The position numbers were made by a program, and so were the translations under genes. From assembly GCF_022539665.2 (NCBI RefSeq), contig NC_081334.1, positions 3,224,001 through 3,288,000 on the forward strand: a stretch of DNA of 64,000 nucleotides, given 5' to 3'. This DNA comes from Daphnia carinata (Eukaryota > Arthropoda > Branchiopoda > Diplostraca > Daphniidae). Under the pieces are notes generated by a model. It made no database searches and was not told where the DNA came from. It worked only from the letters and a program-made list of their open reading frames with translations. Below, in pieces: positions 12,295 through 23,427 of the stretch (position 1 is the first letter of the stretch; each line of letters starts with the position of its first letter).

Positions 12295-12580
12295 GTTAAG
12301 CTTTTAACCTGGATGACAAGATACAGCCGTTTGGATTACTCGTAAAAAACAATTTTCAAACCAGATCGTGTTCGATACGATATGCCACTGCGCGCGAAAA
12401 ATCATAAGCAGAGGCTAATAACAAGTATGTGATAAGACACGGAAAGTGATAAGACAAGTATTTGCTCTTTGAAATCTGTTTTTTTTTGTTGTGAAAAAAA
12501 CCCCAATAATTTTTTTGTGTTCAAAAGTTTAACGATCGTGCTTCAAATACATTAGTGAATTTCTGGCTCTCTTGAGCCAG
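12295..12580. other. POLD1 copy 2 upstream spacer carrying the DFFB deletion joint
   Basis: The first about 130 bases match the POLD1 copy 1 upstream region. The T-rich stretch 12,462-12,525 matches 4,382-4,440 of copy 1. At about 12,526-12,530 the sequence jumps straight to what corresponds to 5,651-5,655 in copy 1, skipping all of DFFB. The rest is the 3' flank of NUP188. Promoter elements for POLD1 copy 2 must lie here, but none is distinctive. Confidence 0.75.
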
Positions 12581-15500
12581 CTATTTGAAAATTCGTTGAA
12601 CAATATGCCCCACAAGTTTGAGGAAACTCTGATTCACTGTTGAAATGATAGGCCGTGGTGTAGCGGACAAACTGGCTGGAGATCGTAGACCCCTTTGCGC
12701 CTGCCGCCTTATCGATTCGACAAAGCTGCCCAGCTCGGCACCAAGTTCTCGCTTGAGCAGTTGTTTTTCTTGAGGGCACAGACGTGGATCGAGGATGTAC
12801 AAGAGAGCTTGAGACAGGAGCAATGACAAGGATTGTTCCAGCACTAACGTTAAACGATTCCTCTCTTGTTGATCCGGTTTGGACAGTATTCTTAAGGTAT
12901 GAGAAGCAACCGCATTTAATGTGCCGAAACTCAGTGAAGGAGAAGCTTCCAAATGATCCAAAGACGGTGTGCTGAAGCTAGGACTAAGATGCCTTTCCCA
13001 TTTCGCGACATCAATCCTGATAAGCCATTTCAAATAAAATAGTGAGTAATACATTTGTGATTTAACACTCTACTGTTACCCGTCTTCTGTCAACAACGCA
13101 GCCAGGGGTGGATTGTAGCAGTTGAGTAAAGCCAATCCTTGCGAAACTAACTCCAGTAATTGGGACTGAAGTTCCAGGGTAGCAGCAGACGGTTGAGCGG
13201 CTTCATTATCTTTCCCCTACAAAACAAAAGCGCTAGACATTATTCTCTTTTATGGCGAAGACAACAAATAGTATTATGAAAACACGAACTTCTCCGAAGC
13301 TACTGCTGATTAGAGGAGTGATGCTGCTAGCTCGGATAAGGTGAGCTATTCCAAAATATACGGCCGAAGAAGCGGCTTGGAGAACATTCTGCATTGAGCC
13401 AGAGTGTTGTAACCGCCATGTTTGCTGGAAGACAGATAGCTGTCGGAGTAGAGCCATGACGTCGATGGCGACGATGAGATCATCTTTACTCGGATGGCGA
13501 AGTTTGAGCAGGATGTTCGTGAAAGGTTGCTGGTGGACACCGGCCAATGTCAGTGCTTGTTCCAAAAAGAAATGTCGTTGTCGACCTAGTACGGTTGTGC
13601 ACAGTTGTAGACCTAATCGGTACACCATAGGTTGAGCTTCGAAAATGGCTTCTAAAGGTAGCCATAGTGTTTGATCCAGCTGAAGCTGAGTCAAAACCGC
13701 ACTGCCAGCATCTGTTCTTGCCACGGCGAGGAGTACCGATAAGGCACCTTCAGCCACATCCCAGCCTTGTCGATGATGGATACAGAACTGTATCGTAGAG
13801 ATTAACGATTGGAGAAGGAATGTCTCCTGCAATGCGGACAAATCAATAGCGGAAGGAATCAATTCCGTCAGCAGCGATAGACAAAGGGCAGTGATGCACG
13901 TCGCTCTGGAATTGGGATTAGTGGCATCCGCAAGTAGCAGCTGGGGTAGTTGAATGAGGCAGGCATGGGTGCAAAGAGACACTGGACGTATCCAGTCAGC
14001 TAATTTTTCATCTTTGTCAGTTCGGCTCCTTAAACGCAAAGCGGAGACGGCACTGGTGAGGACGGCAACTTGAAATCGGGCAGGAAATGAAGTCAATTCT
14101 TTCTCTGCTATTACATCCAACAGTTGACCTAGGTTAGTTAACAATCTATCATTGCTTTTTTTCTCAACCAACTGCAACATCCAATTTAGTTCGGCTAATT
14201 TTCCTAATAGTGGAGAACGATGTCCGCTCTCGGCCCGTTCAATGAGGGCTTCCAATACATCCGTGGATATTTTAGAACGCGTTCCGGCGTCTATTTCGGG
14301 ACCGTAATGGGCCAACATCACAAGGAAATCCGACCATCCTGACAGGAGCAATTCCACGCCTGTTTTTTCTTGTCCGGCAGGTGGAGAGGATGCCGGTAGA
14401 CTTTTGAGTACTAAATCTGACCAATCTGCTAAATGAGAGGGCAATTGGTTGAGCACGGCCTGCAATTCGGAATTGACTTTGCCACACGTGTTGTAGAGCT
14501 CGATAGCCAAGATTTGGAAAAGAAGAGCTATCCGTTTCACTTCAGGGTTCTTCTCAGCAGAGTGAAGAGGCTGACAAAGTTGCTCCCAGAATTTTGGCCT
14601 TTCTTTAAAGTACTCCATTGCCGGTGAGCATCGCTGGAACCAAAATTGATGAACTAGTTCCAGAGCTTCTAATTCGTTCTCCTCTAACAGCAGACGAGCA
14701 ACAGCACGAAAGCAACGATCATCACCGTTGACCAGCATGTGCATCAATCCAGGTTGGGCAGCCACAGATTCGGTCATTAACCGGAGGATAGTGCGGATAA
14801 GTCCAGCATCTTCCAAAGTCGATTCTAGGGAATTCAGCCAAGTATTGCGTATGAGAGATGCGTCGTGTCCGAGGCAGGCCAGCAATGAAACATTCTTCCA
14901 TCGATTGGCACATGATTTTAAAACTTTCAGTGCCAATGTGGCCAGTCGCAAATCGAAGCGATAAAAGATGTAATGGGCCAATACGGTGGTAAAATGTTGA
15001 GCGGTAGGGGCGCTGCTTGGACTCGATAATAGGGACTCCAAAGGCGACATATGTCCAGCAGCTTCACGATCTTTGAGTAAAAGATTGAGAATTGAAAGCG
15101 ACAAACGAATGTGGCGCAGCATCACAAGTCCATGCCCATCTCGATCGTCCCAATCTGATTGCTTCATCAACTGCATTTCAGCCAATGATGAACCAAAGGC
15201 TGCAATAGCCACAAGGCTTTCTGCTTCTCCTCTGGGTGAATTGAGCAATGTTCGGGTGCATATTTGGCGCACTTGGTTTGATGAATCCGTTTGCAAGAGA
15301 ATGTGAAGCCAATTGAGGGTTACGCCAATCATCAAGTCTCGTTGTTCTATGCTGACATATTGACGAGTCAGCAAGAAAGGTAAAACCTCACGAAGGATAA
15401 ACAAGCTGGACGCTATAGTAACCCTCTCGTCTGCCAAGTTCGCCTAAAATCGAAATAAATTTATTTCTTTTTTTGATTTCTTTCATAAATTTGAGCCTTT

Positions 15501-17743
15501 TACCTGAATGAAGGCAGAAGTTAGCTTTACGAACGCGATCGTTAAAGGGTACGATCCCTGCGAGCTTTCAGTACCGGCCAATACCATGCCAATTACCCCA
15601 GGAGAGATTTCGTTTCCAACACCAGTCGGCAAGTGACGTTCAACTGAAGGAAGGATGGAAGTGCTGAATATTTTTCCTGCTACTTCAGACGCGTTTGACT
15701 CTGTAACGGCTGCGGCGAGGCATTTCAGGGAACTGGCCACTAGCTCCTGGGTGGAAGTTGAGAGTGGACCAAATCTTTCCACTAATGATAATATATGATG
15801 TCGGAATTTTTCAGCGTAAGCCGGGGAGGACATTTCAAGTTGTGGAAAAATCAATTCTAGAAAGCCCAGAACGTGTTGAACACGCGTCAATGAGTCTAGT
15901 TTGACAGCCGACAATCCGAAAGATCCCTTGAAATTGAAAAGACTGTTCAAAGCCAATGACATTTTTAAAAATAAAGTGCTTATACCACCTGTTGGAGAAG
16001 CATCTTGATCTCTGCAAGGCCGATTTCGTATAGGTTGACTTTCACTTGCCATCGGATATATTTGCCCTCGACACTGCCCACGGCTCCACGTGGTATCAGG
16101 ATCTCTTTACAACCTGCCGTTTTGTATGGGTAGTAAGTTTGTAATAAGACAACTACTCCTGCTGTCGTCCATTTTAGCCATGATTCTGGAACATTCTCAA
16201 TGGGTTCCATGAAGTGAGGAAGTTCCTGGACTTCTTGGCAGATCTAAAGTAGAAATGGTTTACGTTAGTTCATGTTTAGTTAGTTTCATGCAAAAGAGAA
16301 ACAGAACCTTAAACTTATTTTCCTTTGCAGAATGGGCAACAGCTTTGGCGAGTTCCAACAGTGCAACAATTTCTAAAGGAAATTGGCTCACTGTTTCACT
16401 CCACACAAAGTTAAGTCCTTGATCTGGTAACCAGAAATTTTTGGCAGCTTCTGAACTTCCACGCAGTATGCAACAGGTTGCTGTTCGTAAATCTGCCTGA
16501 TTCCCTAGCCTTTCTGTGTCGAAACAGCTCACTAAAACGGCGAGGAGATGGTTCATTGTTCGACAAACTATCTCTCGGAGAGATGATTCACCCTATAGGG
16601 AAAACACAAACAAGTTATTTCATTGCCAGTTTAAAAAGTCTTTGGGAAATACCTGGAAAATGGGATCACTACTAATGTCACCGATGATCTTTAGTACTCG
16701 TTGTTCGATAGCCTTTTTGCCAAACTGTTGGAATTTGGAACCACTGATGGGGTTTTCAGATGTGTAGTGATTTAACATCCAAGCAAGAAGAATAGGAGAG
16801 TATTCTGCCTTGTTTAAAAGTTTTTCCAATTGCTCTTCAATTGCTGTGTTTTTCAACCTTAAAGTTTGGAAACTGGGCAAAAGACGTTAGATATGGAAAC
16901 AAATAAGTACTTCTTTAAACTTACTTGTCTTTGGACTGAACAATTTTCACAAGCAGTGCAGTTTGCATGTGACAAACACTATGTAAATTTTCTGCCAAAT
17001 CACCAGAGAGTTGGCCACAGGTTGACAAAATTTCAAGAATGTCTTCAGCATCTAAATCATGACTTTCTGAATAGTGTATCAGGCATTGGAGAACTAAAAG
17101 CATCTCCTGTGACTTCAAACTCCACCACGATTTGATTATTGCAGGTGTAACAATGGCTGACTGCTGTGGGGGACTGCCTTTACTGAGCAAGTTCAGCTGT
17201 GCCAAAAGAGATTTTTTAAGTTCACTTTTTCCATCATAGGTTTCCAAAAAGCCTTTAAAAATGTTTGAATATGGATGTGCATTGTTGTAAGCCTTTTTTA
17301 TGAGGAACTCGATGCTATGTAGAAGGTAGAGTCTTTCTTTATGGTAAAACTGACTGAGTTCAGTCAAGAGCCCAGGGTAAAAATGCTTGTTTTTTAAGAG
17401 GTTCTCAAACTGTTCAGCAGTTCCTCTGTATTCATTTTCTTTGTAGCTTTCTATTAACTTTGCAGTATCTTCTGCTTTCAGATGTATACTATGGCTGAGA
17501 ATTGTAGGAAAATCACTTGTTGTTGGAACAGAATCTTCTTCCCTAGGTCTGAAATGTTGAATTCCAGAGACTAGCCAATTTTTGGCACTTTCTATGAAAG
17601 GTCCGACAACACCAAATGAAAACGGCTGGTTGGTGCCCGATAAAATTGACCATAATGTCTTCATGTGTCTGAGAGAGACTAATATTAGCAAATCTACGCA
17701 CGTCAAATAAGCAAATATAGAACCCATACTTGCTCTTTTCCAT
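12581..17743 (-). CDS. NUP188: Nucleoporin NUP188
   Basis: This is a large all-helical scaffold protein of the inner ring of the nuclear pore complex, partner of NUP93. I place the start at 17741-17743. A 14-base first coding exon (17730-17743) is followed by a 61-base intron with good GT/AG borders and then by exon 16925-17668. This reads MEKSKHMKTLWSILSG and aligns with the ELWTILLG opening of vertebrate NUP188; longer upstream reading is non-ATG. Supporting blocks include the EYRGT motif, the PRGAVGSVEGKY segment in the exon near 16,000-16,230 (an SH3-like insert in this family), and one very large exon at about 13,267-15,445. The C terminus is LLLSQALLYILDPRLCPQEK and ends at 12581-12583. 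All exons are open. A broken copy of the last part lies at 5,653-6,552. Confidence 0.93.
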
Positions 17744-18176
17744 TTTTGAAGAGAAGCTTGGAGAGAATGGTGTTGAATATAGCTAAATTGTAAAATTTTC
17801 ACGATTTCCAAGTTTCAAGTTTGGATTATTCAAATCCAAACGAAAAACGACCGAACACCAAGCAGTTATTGAAATGCGCCGCTTAACTGTCGTCTGCTTG
17901 GCAATAAAAGAAATTCGACGGTCGTCAATAGATGGCGTTTACGCAAAACGCGCCAAAATTAAATTAATAATTAATGGTAATAGTTGAGTTGCAGTCTTCC
18001 CATTCCTGTGGTTTTATCAATAAGAATTTTCGCCTTCCAGTATTATAATAACTCAAAACAGAAAAAAATCGAACGTCCTCATGCAAATACAAATCAAGCA
18101 AAAACATAGCGCAAAACTTTAGTGATGCTTTGGAATGACGTGCACGATTGAGTAGTACACCATGCCAGAATGGCCC
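17744..18176. other. Spacer between PIP5K1 and NUP188
   Basis: Both neighbours are on the minus strand, so these 433 bases hold the NUP188 5' flank and the PIP5K1 3' UTR. The sequence is AT-rich around 17,950-18,110. I see no conserved element beyond that. Confidence 0.5.
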
Positions 18177-20274
18177 CTAACTTGATGAAATTTTCCTGAA
18201 AACTTGATTTGCCAGAAAATTCTCAAAACGTTGTGAGTAAAAGTCAGGACGGTGGACTGACACAGTATCCTGCGAAAGGAAACCAATAAGAGAAAGTTAG
18301 AGATTAAAACGATTATGTTTCCCCTTTCCAAATAAACGTAAAGGTAAGGAAACAAAAGCCATGAAAAATAAAATACTCCATCGTGAATCAAAGCTTTCAA
18401 TGTGTGTTCAAGCTTCTTTTCCAGTCGGTAACTCTGCAAAATGTCAATTATGCCTAAAAACAGCAGTAGTCTTTCTCCCTTGGTATTGCGCGCTGGAACA
18501 CCACCGGATCTGTTTCAACCATAAAACAAATGGATAGCACATAAAGTAAAACAAGTAAGAAAAAATCAATTTGAAGCAAAATTGCATACGGGATATTTTC
18601 TGTCACGAGATCTGCATCAACTTCCATTTGAATGCTTTCCAAAGTAGTGGAATGAGCCACTAATCTTCGACGATTGGTCGAAGCATTTGGATTCGGCTTA
18701 GTAATTCGTATTGTTCCAGCATTTTCAGTTGCGTTTCGTTCGTCTTCGGCCAAGTTGTTGTGATCACGTTCTATTTCCTCTTTAGCCGCCAAATCCAAGT
18801 TGTGGATGGCAACTAAAAGACTATAGTCCATAATTTTAAAGCTTTCTAAAACCCGACAATCACGTTGAATGGTCTTGATCAATGCGGCGTACGTTTCGGG
18901 TTCCAACAAAATTCCATCGGGATGCAATTCCATGAAATCCAAGTCCTTAAAAGTAGGAGCTTGTTTACTTCTTTCCACATCTGAAGCCTGTCATTTGAAT
19001 AAGTCTATAGTTCTTAATTAAACAAAGGTGTCATTTTGTTGTTATACTATAAACGAACGTCTACTTTTCGTTTGTAAGTAGAACCCTTGAGATCGTATTT
19101 CTCGTGAAGTTTTATCGAAGATGGTAGCAAATTGTTCATAACCACCATCCGCATTGTTCTCGAATTGCAGATGTACGAATAAAACCCAAAAAACTTCGGC
19201 AACAGCGTGCGTGGATTTTGATTGAGATTCTAAAATATCAAAATATTCATTAGCACTTATGGAGGTTGGTTTATAAAGCAATTAATTATACCATGTTATA
19301 ACCAGGAAGTAATTTTTTAAGAAATTCTCCTTCCTTGTATTGCACAGTTTTTATGATAAACTCGTCGTCCGCCGAAACGTAAAATATCGATCCACTTGCT
19401 CCTGCATTGCTCAGTTCTCTTAGAGGCTGATTGCACAATGACAACTGCAAAAACAAAATAAGAAAATTAATTTTAAAAAGCACTAAATGAGACTATTCCA
19501 GTTTGATTACCACAAAATCGTGGGGATCGATGCCAAAGTAATTGCGAAAATATCGGAATGCGATGGGAGCGAATGATTCGAATCCAAAATCAGAATAGCG
19601 ATGTGCATTCGGCGTTTGACGAGATCCTTCGAAATGATGATCCATTGATTCGATAGTCTTGAAATCCTGCATCAAAATGTCCCTTTCCGGTTTAGGTGCC
19701 AGACCACCAATCGCGTGGCTGATGCCCAATTGAATGGAGTACATAATTTCAGAAGTGTGTATCTGTAATAAGAACACAATCAGATATTACATTTTTAATT
19801 CTGTTCAACTTCAATAAAACTTACCTTCTTATAGGTCACCTCCCCATGCTGCCCCACCCTTCGGTGACCTAATTTCCTTCTCTGATCCGCTTTCAATGAT
19901 CCAGAACCGGTTGCTGAAGCCGTTTGTTTGCCATCTTCACTGGATTGATTGGAATCTCGTGTCTAATCATATAATTTCGCAATTAATACAAGTAGGACTT
20001 GATCATAGAGAGAAAAGAATTGAACCTCAAATGGACGTGGAGGCGTTGATTCTTTGTCCACAACAATAAATCCTACATCCATATCTTCAAACCATTTAAA
20101 GTCATCGTCGTAAACATATTCGTTTGTATGATGTGATTCTTCTTGATCATCCTCCGTAGGAAAATCTTCCTTCGTTTTTATGTTTTGTTCACTGCCTTTC
20201 AGCGTTGAAACTAGTGTCGGTAGGCACGAGAGGGCACCTGGATGTAGGGTGGACGTTAACAAGGTAGAATTCAT
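18177..20274 (-). CDS. PIP5K1: Phosphatidylinositol 4-phosphate 5-kinase, type I
   Basis: The enzyme makes PI(4,5)P2 from PI4P at the plasma membrane. About eight exons run from ATG 20272-20274 to the stop at 18177-18179. Signature blocks in order are: [54 protein letters not shown]; the glycine-rich loop [20 protein letters not shown] with the ATP-binding lysine; [30 protein letters not shown]; and [14 protein letters not shown]. The activation loop, read across a splice as [19 protein letters not shown], carries the glutamate typical of type I enzymes rather than type II. The C terminus [15 protein letters not shown] is followed by only about 15 more residues, so the protein is a short-tail form. 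The N-terminal exon (20028-20274) is acidic and poorly conserved, so the exact start is less sure than the kinase core. Confidence 0.9.
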
Positions 20275-21163
20275 TTCACGAACGGATTGTATGCATTGCT
20301 AGTCAGTGCGTGTGTGCAACGTTGAGTATAGTTTGGGCATAACTGAAATCGCTTACCAACAACACTCCAACATTTCCGGGCGTATACTTCCCTTTGCGTT
20401 CGATCACGAGATTTAAAAACACTGATTGCGAAACATCCTACGTTATTTTTACACAGAAACCGCAACTGCCAGGATGTATAGACGTCCAAATTCTTGATTG
20501 TGCTCTTAAAAAATGAAATGTAATCTCAATTGTCTTGAGTCTTGGTCCGTGAAACATACTCGTTTTTAATTAATAAGATTACTAGATGTGTTCGATAAGA
20601 AATCGCCACAGGTCAAGTATTATCTTTTCCATAAGACTGCTCGTTATAAACAGTCTGTTTAACTGTATACAAGTTCGTGATAAACCCATTGACCGAAATA
20701 TATACTGCGCAGTATACCGACCAGTTTCATGAAATTCCAGAAGCTAGAGTTTTTTTCGTTCTCGGAAGAACTGTCCCCGAACATGTAGATGTATAGGATC
20801 TCATTCAATAGATAACCAGCTAAACAATTCAAGGCAGACGTTGGTTCTGATGCTCATTAAATTCAACCTACCCCATCAAACATTTCCCCCACGGATAACT
20901 AGATCACATATTTAATATGTCAAGGACTCAGCTATGAAAACGTATGTCAAACGATTTTTTTACCTCCTGTCATTCAAGTGTTGAACAATCCGAAGGCTGC
21001 AAGGTTCAATCGGGTCAGTCTGATCTTCTTGCATCGCAGTTATCTCGCTGATTTTTCCTAGTACTTGTTGATCAGTTTCCATCACGCCCTTGAAGCGTGT
21101 CGTGCTTAAAAAGATCGCCGACAGCACGTGCAGTCAACAGTTGGCTATACAAGACTACCGACC
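20275..21163. other. Divergent intergenic region with a candidate core promoter for the next gene
   Basis: This 889-base region lies between PIP5K1 (minus) and the small membrane protein gene (plus). A weak TATA-like TTAAAAAG at about 21,104-21,111 is followed about 25 bases later by an initiator-like CAGTC at 21,131. That suits transcription of the downstream plus-strand gene. The PIP5K1 promoter or 5' UTR exon should also be here, but I cannot place it. Confidence 0.4.
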
Positions 21164-21451
21164 ATGTTTCAAGTCAGTAACCAAATAAAGAAGTCATCCA
21201 CTTGCTGGCGCGATTTCCTTCTGCTGGTTGGTGGTCTTTTGCTCATGTCAGTTTTGCTAGCATTTTACTCCGTTTATCTCCTGCGTAATGATGTAATCAC
21301 GTCCAAACAATCAAACGGATCGAATCTTACGGACGTATCGTCTGGAGTTGAAAATAGGAAGATTCCAACTCCTCCATCGATACTGGAAGCTGATGACGGC
21401 GTTAGAAATGGAACAGAAAATGGCGATGGCATGCAACAGGTAGCTCCGTAA
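21164..21451 (+). CDS. Small single-pass membrane protein, unknown family
   Basis: This is a 95-residue open frame beginning at the first ATG (21164, context ACCATGT). A strong hydrophobic segment at about residues 18-41 (FLLLVGGLLLMSVLLAFYSVY) follows a basic, short N terminus, which suggests a type II signal anchor. The remaining about 55 residues are polar and acidic, with two N-glycosylation sequons (NLT, NGT). A possible splice donor, CAACAG followed by GTAGCT, lies near the end at 21,441, so the true C terminus could continue in another exon. No domain is recognised. Confidence 0.5.
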   Translation: MFQVSNQIKKSSTCWRDFLLLVGGLLLMSVLLAFYSVYLLRNDVITSKQSNGSNLTDVSSGVENRKIPTPPSILEADDGVRNGTENGDGMQQVAP

Positions 21452-21891
21452 ATCACTGAGGTAATCTGGATTATTTGAATATGTACTAAATTTAATTAAT
21501 AATATCGAATTTCTTCGTTTCAGTGAGAATTTGGTAGATTAACATGTGAATACTCGAAGTTTGATGTGCGTTAGTAGGATTCTGCATTTAAACGACGCAT
21601 GAAATGATTCATTTTTTCAGCATAAATATACTCGTATTTCGATATTGATTACTAGACTAAATCATTTAGGTTGCATACAAATAGAGCACTGTTCACAGAA
21701 AGGCATAGTCTGAGCATCGTGTTAACGTGGACCACAAACATGGACGTCACCTCGAAACGAGGGACAGCACAAACACAAAGGTAAGCACATTGGTTGGGCA
21801 CTTGGCAGTTTAAAGGCTGGTTATACCTTGAACATATTGATGCACAACGAGAAGGAAAGTTCCGTCACAGTTTCACATTTTCATTTACGAA

Positions 21892-22140
21892 TCAATCAAA
21901 CAATAGAAAACAATTACGAAATACGTCAATCATACTCGACGAATTCGACCAATTTCGGCCCGTCTTCGTGAAGCCTTTTCTCACTGGGAATTCCATATTT
22001 AAATAACCGTTTTTCTTCATCAACTAAACAGAAAATCATTCACAATAAATCAATGGGGAATTGAGTTAATAAAAAACGAAATCACTTACCGAAAACAAAG
22101 CTGGTCGGAATCCATCTGGTTTACCTTCTGAAAATTTCAT
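21892..22140 (-). CDS. Putative small gene downstream of the conserved promoter (locus A)
   Basis: This is a tentative two-exon model. ATG at 22138-22140 opens a 17-codon exon (22090-22140, reading MKFSEGKPDGFRPALFS) with a consensus donor. An acceptor before 22023 continues in frame for 44 codons to a stop at 21892-21894, giving a predicted 60-residue basic protein. The first exon shares PDGFRP with a second locus at about 25,550, and the two share promoter sequence. The second exon has no clear match there, so the coding nature is uncertain. A non-coding or alternatively spliced RNA is possible. Confidence 0.3.
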
Positions 22141-22222
22141 ATTTTCGAAAGCTTTACGTCTATCAAGTACTGCGTTGTATGAACAACATCTCCTGAATGA
22201 CTGACACTGAAACAATTGAAGT

Positions 22223-22345
22223 CTTTATATATACCCTGCCTTAAAGATGGGCGGATTGGAAGCGGATAATGACCTTAAATTAGTACGCTTGCAGCTATGT
22301 GTTAAGGAGCGGACAATGACCCGATCACCGACCTCGCCTTAAACT
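22223..22345 (-). promoter_or_regulatory. Conserved promoter block, locus A
   Basis: Read on the minus strand, this block holds GGGTCATTGTCCGCTCC, then GGTCATTATCCGCTTCC about 40 bases on, then AATCCGCCCATC, a TATA box (GGGTATATATAAAG) and an initiator-like TCAGTC about 30 bases downstream. The same order, spacing and nearly the same sequence occur at 25,686-25,806. The two GGTCAT repeats contain the nuclear-receptor half-site core (A/G)GGTCA; whether a receptor binds is inference. Confidence 0.65.
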
Positions 22346-23363
22346 TTTTTTTCAAAACCTTAAAAAAAAAAAGCTTACCCCACCCGTAAGAGATAAGGTC
22401 GTCTTTGTGTTAATATATGTATGCGTCTATCGTTTGATGCAATACCTTTTGTTGCTAAGGTCGTTTACCTCACCCCTTGGTAATTTACTGCGTCTTTCAT
22501 TCTAAAACAATCACAACCGAACGAAGATGAAGCAATTCTTGTTCCAGCTCGTACGAAAGAATCTGGAACGTGCGTCGTATTGCAAGGTCAGTAATGTTAT
22601 TATCCACAACGGGAGTTCTTGTTTTCTCTGCATAACCTAAAGAAAAGGATCATTGATTTGTTGATGTTTAAAATGCAATTTGCAAAGCCGTAAACTATTC
22701 TGCGTCAATTAAAAATAATGGCAAATAACGTTTCGATTAAGACAGTCAAATATCAAATGATGTTTTTTAAATTAAAAAAAAAATGCGATTCAGTCTTGTT
22801 TATGTTCTTTGTATTTGCTCAGCAGACAGTATAGGTCAGGATCACTCGAAAGTTTTGCAATTTGGGGCCGGCATTAAAGTTAAAACGTTACATCCGGCTT
22901 ATTTTTGAATTAATGGCTCAGTTGATAACCTCTCCGTCTGACTTGCTATACTCGTTATCGTCTGAAAAATTTTGTTATTTTTAGAACTTTCAGCAATTTT
23001 CTTTGACTGCACCATTCGGCCAATCGTCTCTGACGTAGACAGGTCTCGCACACAAAAATGTTTGCGAAAAGTGGGAAACCGCAAAATGGTGTCAGATAAC
23101 ATCATCCACCACATTCCTAGAAACACATTCAATCAAAACAAGGACCCAAATTGCTAAAGTATAAAAACTTAACGTCAAATTCACCTATAACCATCAGCAA
23201 TAATGAGTGGGTAGGTCGCTCCTGTGATGGCGACAGCGCTCTAATCAATTGCTTTCATTTTTCTATATATCAAATGTGTGTGGTAGTAGACTAGTAGACT
23301 CGTTGAAGGCATTGCTATCTCGCTTTCATTTTTTTCTCGTTAGCTATCAATTTGGACTCTGCG
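22346..23363. other. Intergenic region upstream of the secreted coiled-coil gene
   Basis: I find no supported gene in this about 1 kb. A 20-codon ATG frame at 22,527 ends at a plausible donor (TGCAAG followed by GTCAGT) and could be a first exon of an unplaced plus-strand transcript, but no second exon can be joined. The remainder is AT-rich. Confidence 0.4.
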
Positions 23364-23427
23364 TTTATAAGAGACGCAGGGTCGACCCAGTGCACAGTTT
23401 ATCGAGCGAGCTGCACCGAGACTCGCC
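23364..23427 (+). promoter_or_regulatory. TATA-type core promoter of the secreted coiled-coil gene
   Basis: TTTATAAGAG at 23,364-23,373 lies about 29 bases before an initiator-like CACAGTTT at about 23,393. The start codon follows at 23,428, so the predicted 5' UTR is only about 35 bases. Confidence 0.55.

Noticed and set aside
1..13401. The two POLD1 blocks as two haplotypes placed side by side by the assembler.
   Set aside because: The blocks differ in gene content (DFFB, NUP188 truncation), have a sharp breakpoint inside an exon, and show a mosaic of identity. A true tandem duplication explains this better, though read depth would settle it.
17669..17811. A longer NUP188 N terminus that reads through 17,811.
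   Set aside because: It starts with a non-ATG codon and crosses a good 61-base GT/AG intron. The spliced start MEKSKHMKTLWSILSG matches the family opening.
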